Shown piece by piece: positions 62,145-64,000 of a stretch of 64,000 nt of DNA. Each line of letters begins with the position of its first letter. The stretch's first letter is position 1. The notes beneath the pieces are model-generated. The model ran no database searches. It had not been told where the DNA came from and worked only from the letters and a program-made list of their open reading frames with translations. The position numbers were made by a program, and so were the translations under genes. The DNA comes from Indioceanicola profundi (GTDB taxonomy: Bacteria; Pseudomonadota; Alphaproteobacteria; Azospirillales; Azospirillaceae): NCBI RefSeq assembly GCF_003568845.1, contig NZ_CP030127.1, positions 527,501-591,500 on the forward strand, in the 5' to 3' direction.

Positions 62145-62162
62145 CCACACGCCGCGGTGTGG
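62145..62162. promoter_or_regulatory. palindrome just upstream of fpr
   Basis: CCACAC-GCCGCG-GTGTGG, a perfect 6-6-6 inverted repeat 19 bases before the fpr start. It could be a repressor site or an RNA hairpin near the ribosome site. Confidence 0.35.
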
Positions 62163-62181
62163 AACAGTGTAGAGAGGGATT

Positions 62182-62955
62182 ATGAGCGCGTTCGCCGAGG
62201 AGAAGGTCATCTCCGTCCACCACTGGACCGACACGCTTTTCAGTTTCAAGCTGACCCGGGACCAGTCCTTGCGGTTCCTCAATGGCCAGTTCGCCATGAT
62301 CGGGCTGCAGGTGGAGGGGAAGCCTCTGGTGCGCGCCTACTCCATGGCCAGCGCCAATTATGAGGACCATCTGGAGTTCTTCTCCATCAAGGTTCCGAAT
62401 GGTCCCCTGACCTCCCGGCTGCAGCACATCAAGGTTGGCGACACAGTGCTGGTGGGGCGGAAGCCCACGGGCACGCTGCTGACGGACAATCTGCGCCCGG
62501 GCCGCAACCTCTATCTCTTCTCCACCGGCACCGGCCTTGCCCCGTTCATGAGCCTGATCCGCGATCCGGAGATGTACGGCAAGTTCGACAAGGTCATCCT
62601 GACCCACGGCGTCCGCTACAAGGCGGAGCTGGCCTATCAGGAGCTGATCACCCGCGAGCTGCCGGACAATGAATTCTTCGGCGATCTGGTCCGGGAGAAG
62701 CTGGTCTACTACCCCACGGTAACGCGCGAACCGTTCAAGACCCAGGGCCGCCTCACCGACCTGATCCACACCGGCCGGATGGCTGCCGATCTGGGCCTGC
62801 CCGATCTCGATCCCGAGCTGGACCGCGCCATGATCTGCGGCGGCCCGGACATGCTGGCCGATCTGAAGCAGATGCTGGAAGAGCGCGGCTTCAAGGAAGG
62901 TTCCAGCAACGACCCGGCCGACTTCGTGGTCGAAAAGGCCTTTGTGGAGAAGTAA
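62182..62955 (+). CDS. fpr: ferredoxin/flavodoxin-NADP+ reductase
   Basis: 257-residue bacterial-type FNR moving electrons between NADPH and ferredoxin or flavodoxin. FAD binding: RAYSMASANYEDHLEFFSIK; NADP domain: FSTGTGLAPFMSLIRDPE and ICGGPDMLADLKQML; the C-terminus ends FVVEKAFVEK. Bacterial FNRs often serve oxidative-stress defence and iron-sulfur enzymes; the adjacent divergent rimO is such an enzyme and needs reduced electron carriers, a suggestive pairing. Confidence 0.95.
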   Translation: MSAFAEEKVISVHHWTDTLFSFKLTRDQSLRFLNGQFAMIGLQVEGKPLVRAYSMASANYEDHLEFFSIKVPNGPLTSRLQHIKVGDTVLVGRKPTGTLLTDNLRPGRNLYLFSTGTGLAPFMSLIRDPEMYGKFDKVILTHGVRYKAELAYQELITRELPDNEFFGDLVREKLVYYPTVTREPFKTQGRLTDLIHTGRMAADLGLPDLDPELDRAMICGGPDMLADLKQMLEERGFKEGSSNDPADFVVEKAFVEK

Positions 62956-62990
62956 GCCTCCACACATCGGAAAGGCGTGGGGCGGCGCCC

Positions 62991-64000
62991 TCACGCCGCG
63001 GGGGCGGCGCTCTCCGGGTCGGCCAGCCGCACATGTTCCGAGAGGGGCACGTTCATGGTGACGCGCAGCCCTTCGGGCCGGAAATCCTGTTTTGTCGATC
63101 CGCCTAGCTCATAAGCCAGGCCGGAGCGGATCAGGCGGGAGCCGAAACCGCTGCGGCTGGGCGGGCTCACCGGCGGACCGCCCGTTTCCCGCCAGGTGAT
63201 CAGCAGGCGTTCCTTTCCTTCCTCCGCCGCGGCGTCGATGGTCCAGGACAGGTCGACCCGCCCCTCGGGCGTCGAGAAGGCCCCGTACTTCGCGGCGTTG
63301 GTGGCCAGCTCGTGCACCGCCATGCCCAGGGCCAGGGCCGCCTTGGGACTCAGTTGCACCGGCGGACCGTCGAGACGCAGGTTGCCGCGCTGCTCATCCC
63401 GGTAGGGCGCAGCCTCGCTGGTCAGGAGCTGTGCCAGCTCGACCTCTCCCCAATGATGCCGCGCCAACAGGTTATGGGTATTGGACAGCGCCTGGAGCCT
63501 GCCGGAAAAGGCTGCCCAGAAGGCGTCGGTATCCTGCTGGTGGCGCTGGCGGGTCTGGGCGGCGATGGAATTGACAGTGGCCAGGGTGTTTTTCACCCGG
63601 TGGCTCAGCTCTGCCATCAGGATGGCTTGGCGCTGCTCGGCCCGCCGCCGCTCGGTGACGTCCACCATCTGCACCACCATGCCGCCTTGGCGCAGATGGG
63701 CCACCGACATGATCACCGGCACCTTGGTGCCGTCCACGCGGAACAGCTCGGCTTGCCCGTCGCGCAGGGCGGCGATGCCGTTCTCGCTCAGCCCGATGCT
63801 CTCTGCCAGCGGTTTCCCCTGCAACCTCTCCAGCCCGCAGCCCAGCAGCGTTTCCGCTGCCGGATTCATGAAGGTGGGCAGGCCGTCCTGGTCCACCATG
63901 AACAGGGCGGTGGAGACGCTTTCCGTAATGGTCCGCGTCACCGCCGCCTGATGTTCCAGCCGCGCATAGGCCTCCTGAAGCCGGTCATTGGCCTCCCGCA
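62991..64000 (-). CDS. PAS-HWE histidine kinase, 5' end outside the window
   Basis: At least 336 residues; the frame is open through 64000 with a coiled-coil sequence (REANDRLQEAYARLEHQAA) before the PAS, so the start is beyond the window. PAS: MVDQDGLPTFMNPAAETLLG. The kinase is HWE type: LMAELSHRVKNTLATVNSIA (phospho-His), HELATNAAKYGAFSTPEG and the WRE in LLITWRETGGP, then FGSRLIRSGLAYELGG. HWE kinases are frequent in alphaproteobacteria and often signal general stress or light. The partner is not visible. Confidence 0.9.
   Translation of the reverse strand, partial: REANDRLQEAYARLEHQAAVTRTITESVSTALFMVDQDGLPTFMNPAAETLLGCGLERLQGKPLAESIGLSENGIAALRDGQAELFRVDGTKVPVIMSVAHLRQGGMVVQMVDVTERRRAEQRQAILMAELSHRVKNTLATVNSIAAQTRQRHQQDTDAFWAAFSGRLQALSNTHNLLARHHWGEVELAQLLTSEAAPYRDEQRGNLRLDGPPVQLSPKAALALGMAVHELATNAAKYGAFSTPEGRVDLSWTIDAAAEEGKERLLITWRETGGPPVSPPSRSGFGSRLIRSGLAYELGGSTKQDFRPEGLRVTMNVPLSEHVRLADPESAAPAA

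Overview
The window is high-GC bacterial DNA packed with genes. A MucR/Ros regulator, an operon for the osmolyte N-acetylglutaminylglutamine amide (NAGGN), a Caulobacter-type TonB receptor for plant polymer fragments and many PAS/GGDEF/EAL sensors point to an alphaproteobacterium, most likely a plant- or soil-associated relative of Azospirillum (Rhodospirillales). The placement is inferred from gene content only. I see no CRISPR array, insertion sequence, phage gene, rRNA or tRNA.

Layout. 1-8.7 kb: aminotransferase, LysR regulator, AEC permease, large hybrid histidine kinase, mucR, and an alpha/beta hydrolase cut by an in-frame stop. 8.7-27 kb: a pectin-use island. It holds two pectate lyases (PL10 and PL1), three esterases, a TonB receptor, a TRAP transporter, and kduI, kduD, kdgK and eda, which take unsaturated uronate to pyruvate and glyceraldehyde-3-phosphate. 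A LacI-family regulator sits inside the island. A palindrome related to TGACACCGGTGTCA lies at five places, all in front of island operons, and is its likely operator. The step that would release monomeric unsaturated uronate (GH88/GH105 or oligogalacturonide lyase) is not in the window.

27-42 kb: a small protein made of two copies of one HTH-like unit; an RND efflux pump with its adaptor; an operon pairing a penicillin-acylase-type amidohydrolase with a GH3-type amide synthetase; a DegP protease divergent from an OmpR-type two-component pair; and a glycerate kinase gene with a one-base frameshift. 42-54.5 kb: thiolase and FadB-type beta-oxidation genes, a pair of inverted REP-like repeats, the NAGGN operon, a HerA-like ATPase, a small DUF6491-like protein and a YeeE/YedE permease. 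54.6-64 kb: ZntB/CorA transporter, beta-carbonic anhydrase, a chemoreceptor translationally coupled to a GGDEF-EAL protein, ribosomal protein S12 next to rimO (the enzyme that modifies S12), ferredoxin-NADP reductase, and an HWE-type kinase running off the right end.

The most unexpected item is the S12 gene. It lies outside the usual str operon. It has Arg at position 43 and Asn at position 88, where almost all bacteria have Lys, and a rewritten 83-96 loop. It looks like a divergent S12 paralog with an altered decoding-centre loop, linked to its own modification enzyme.
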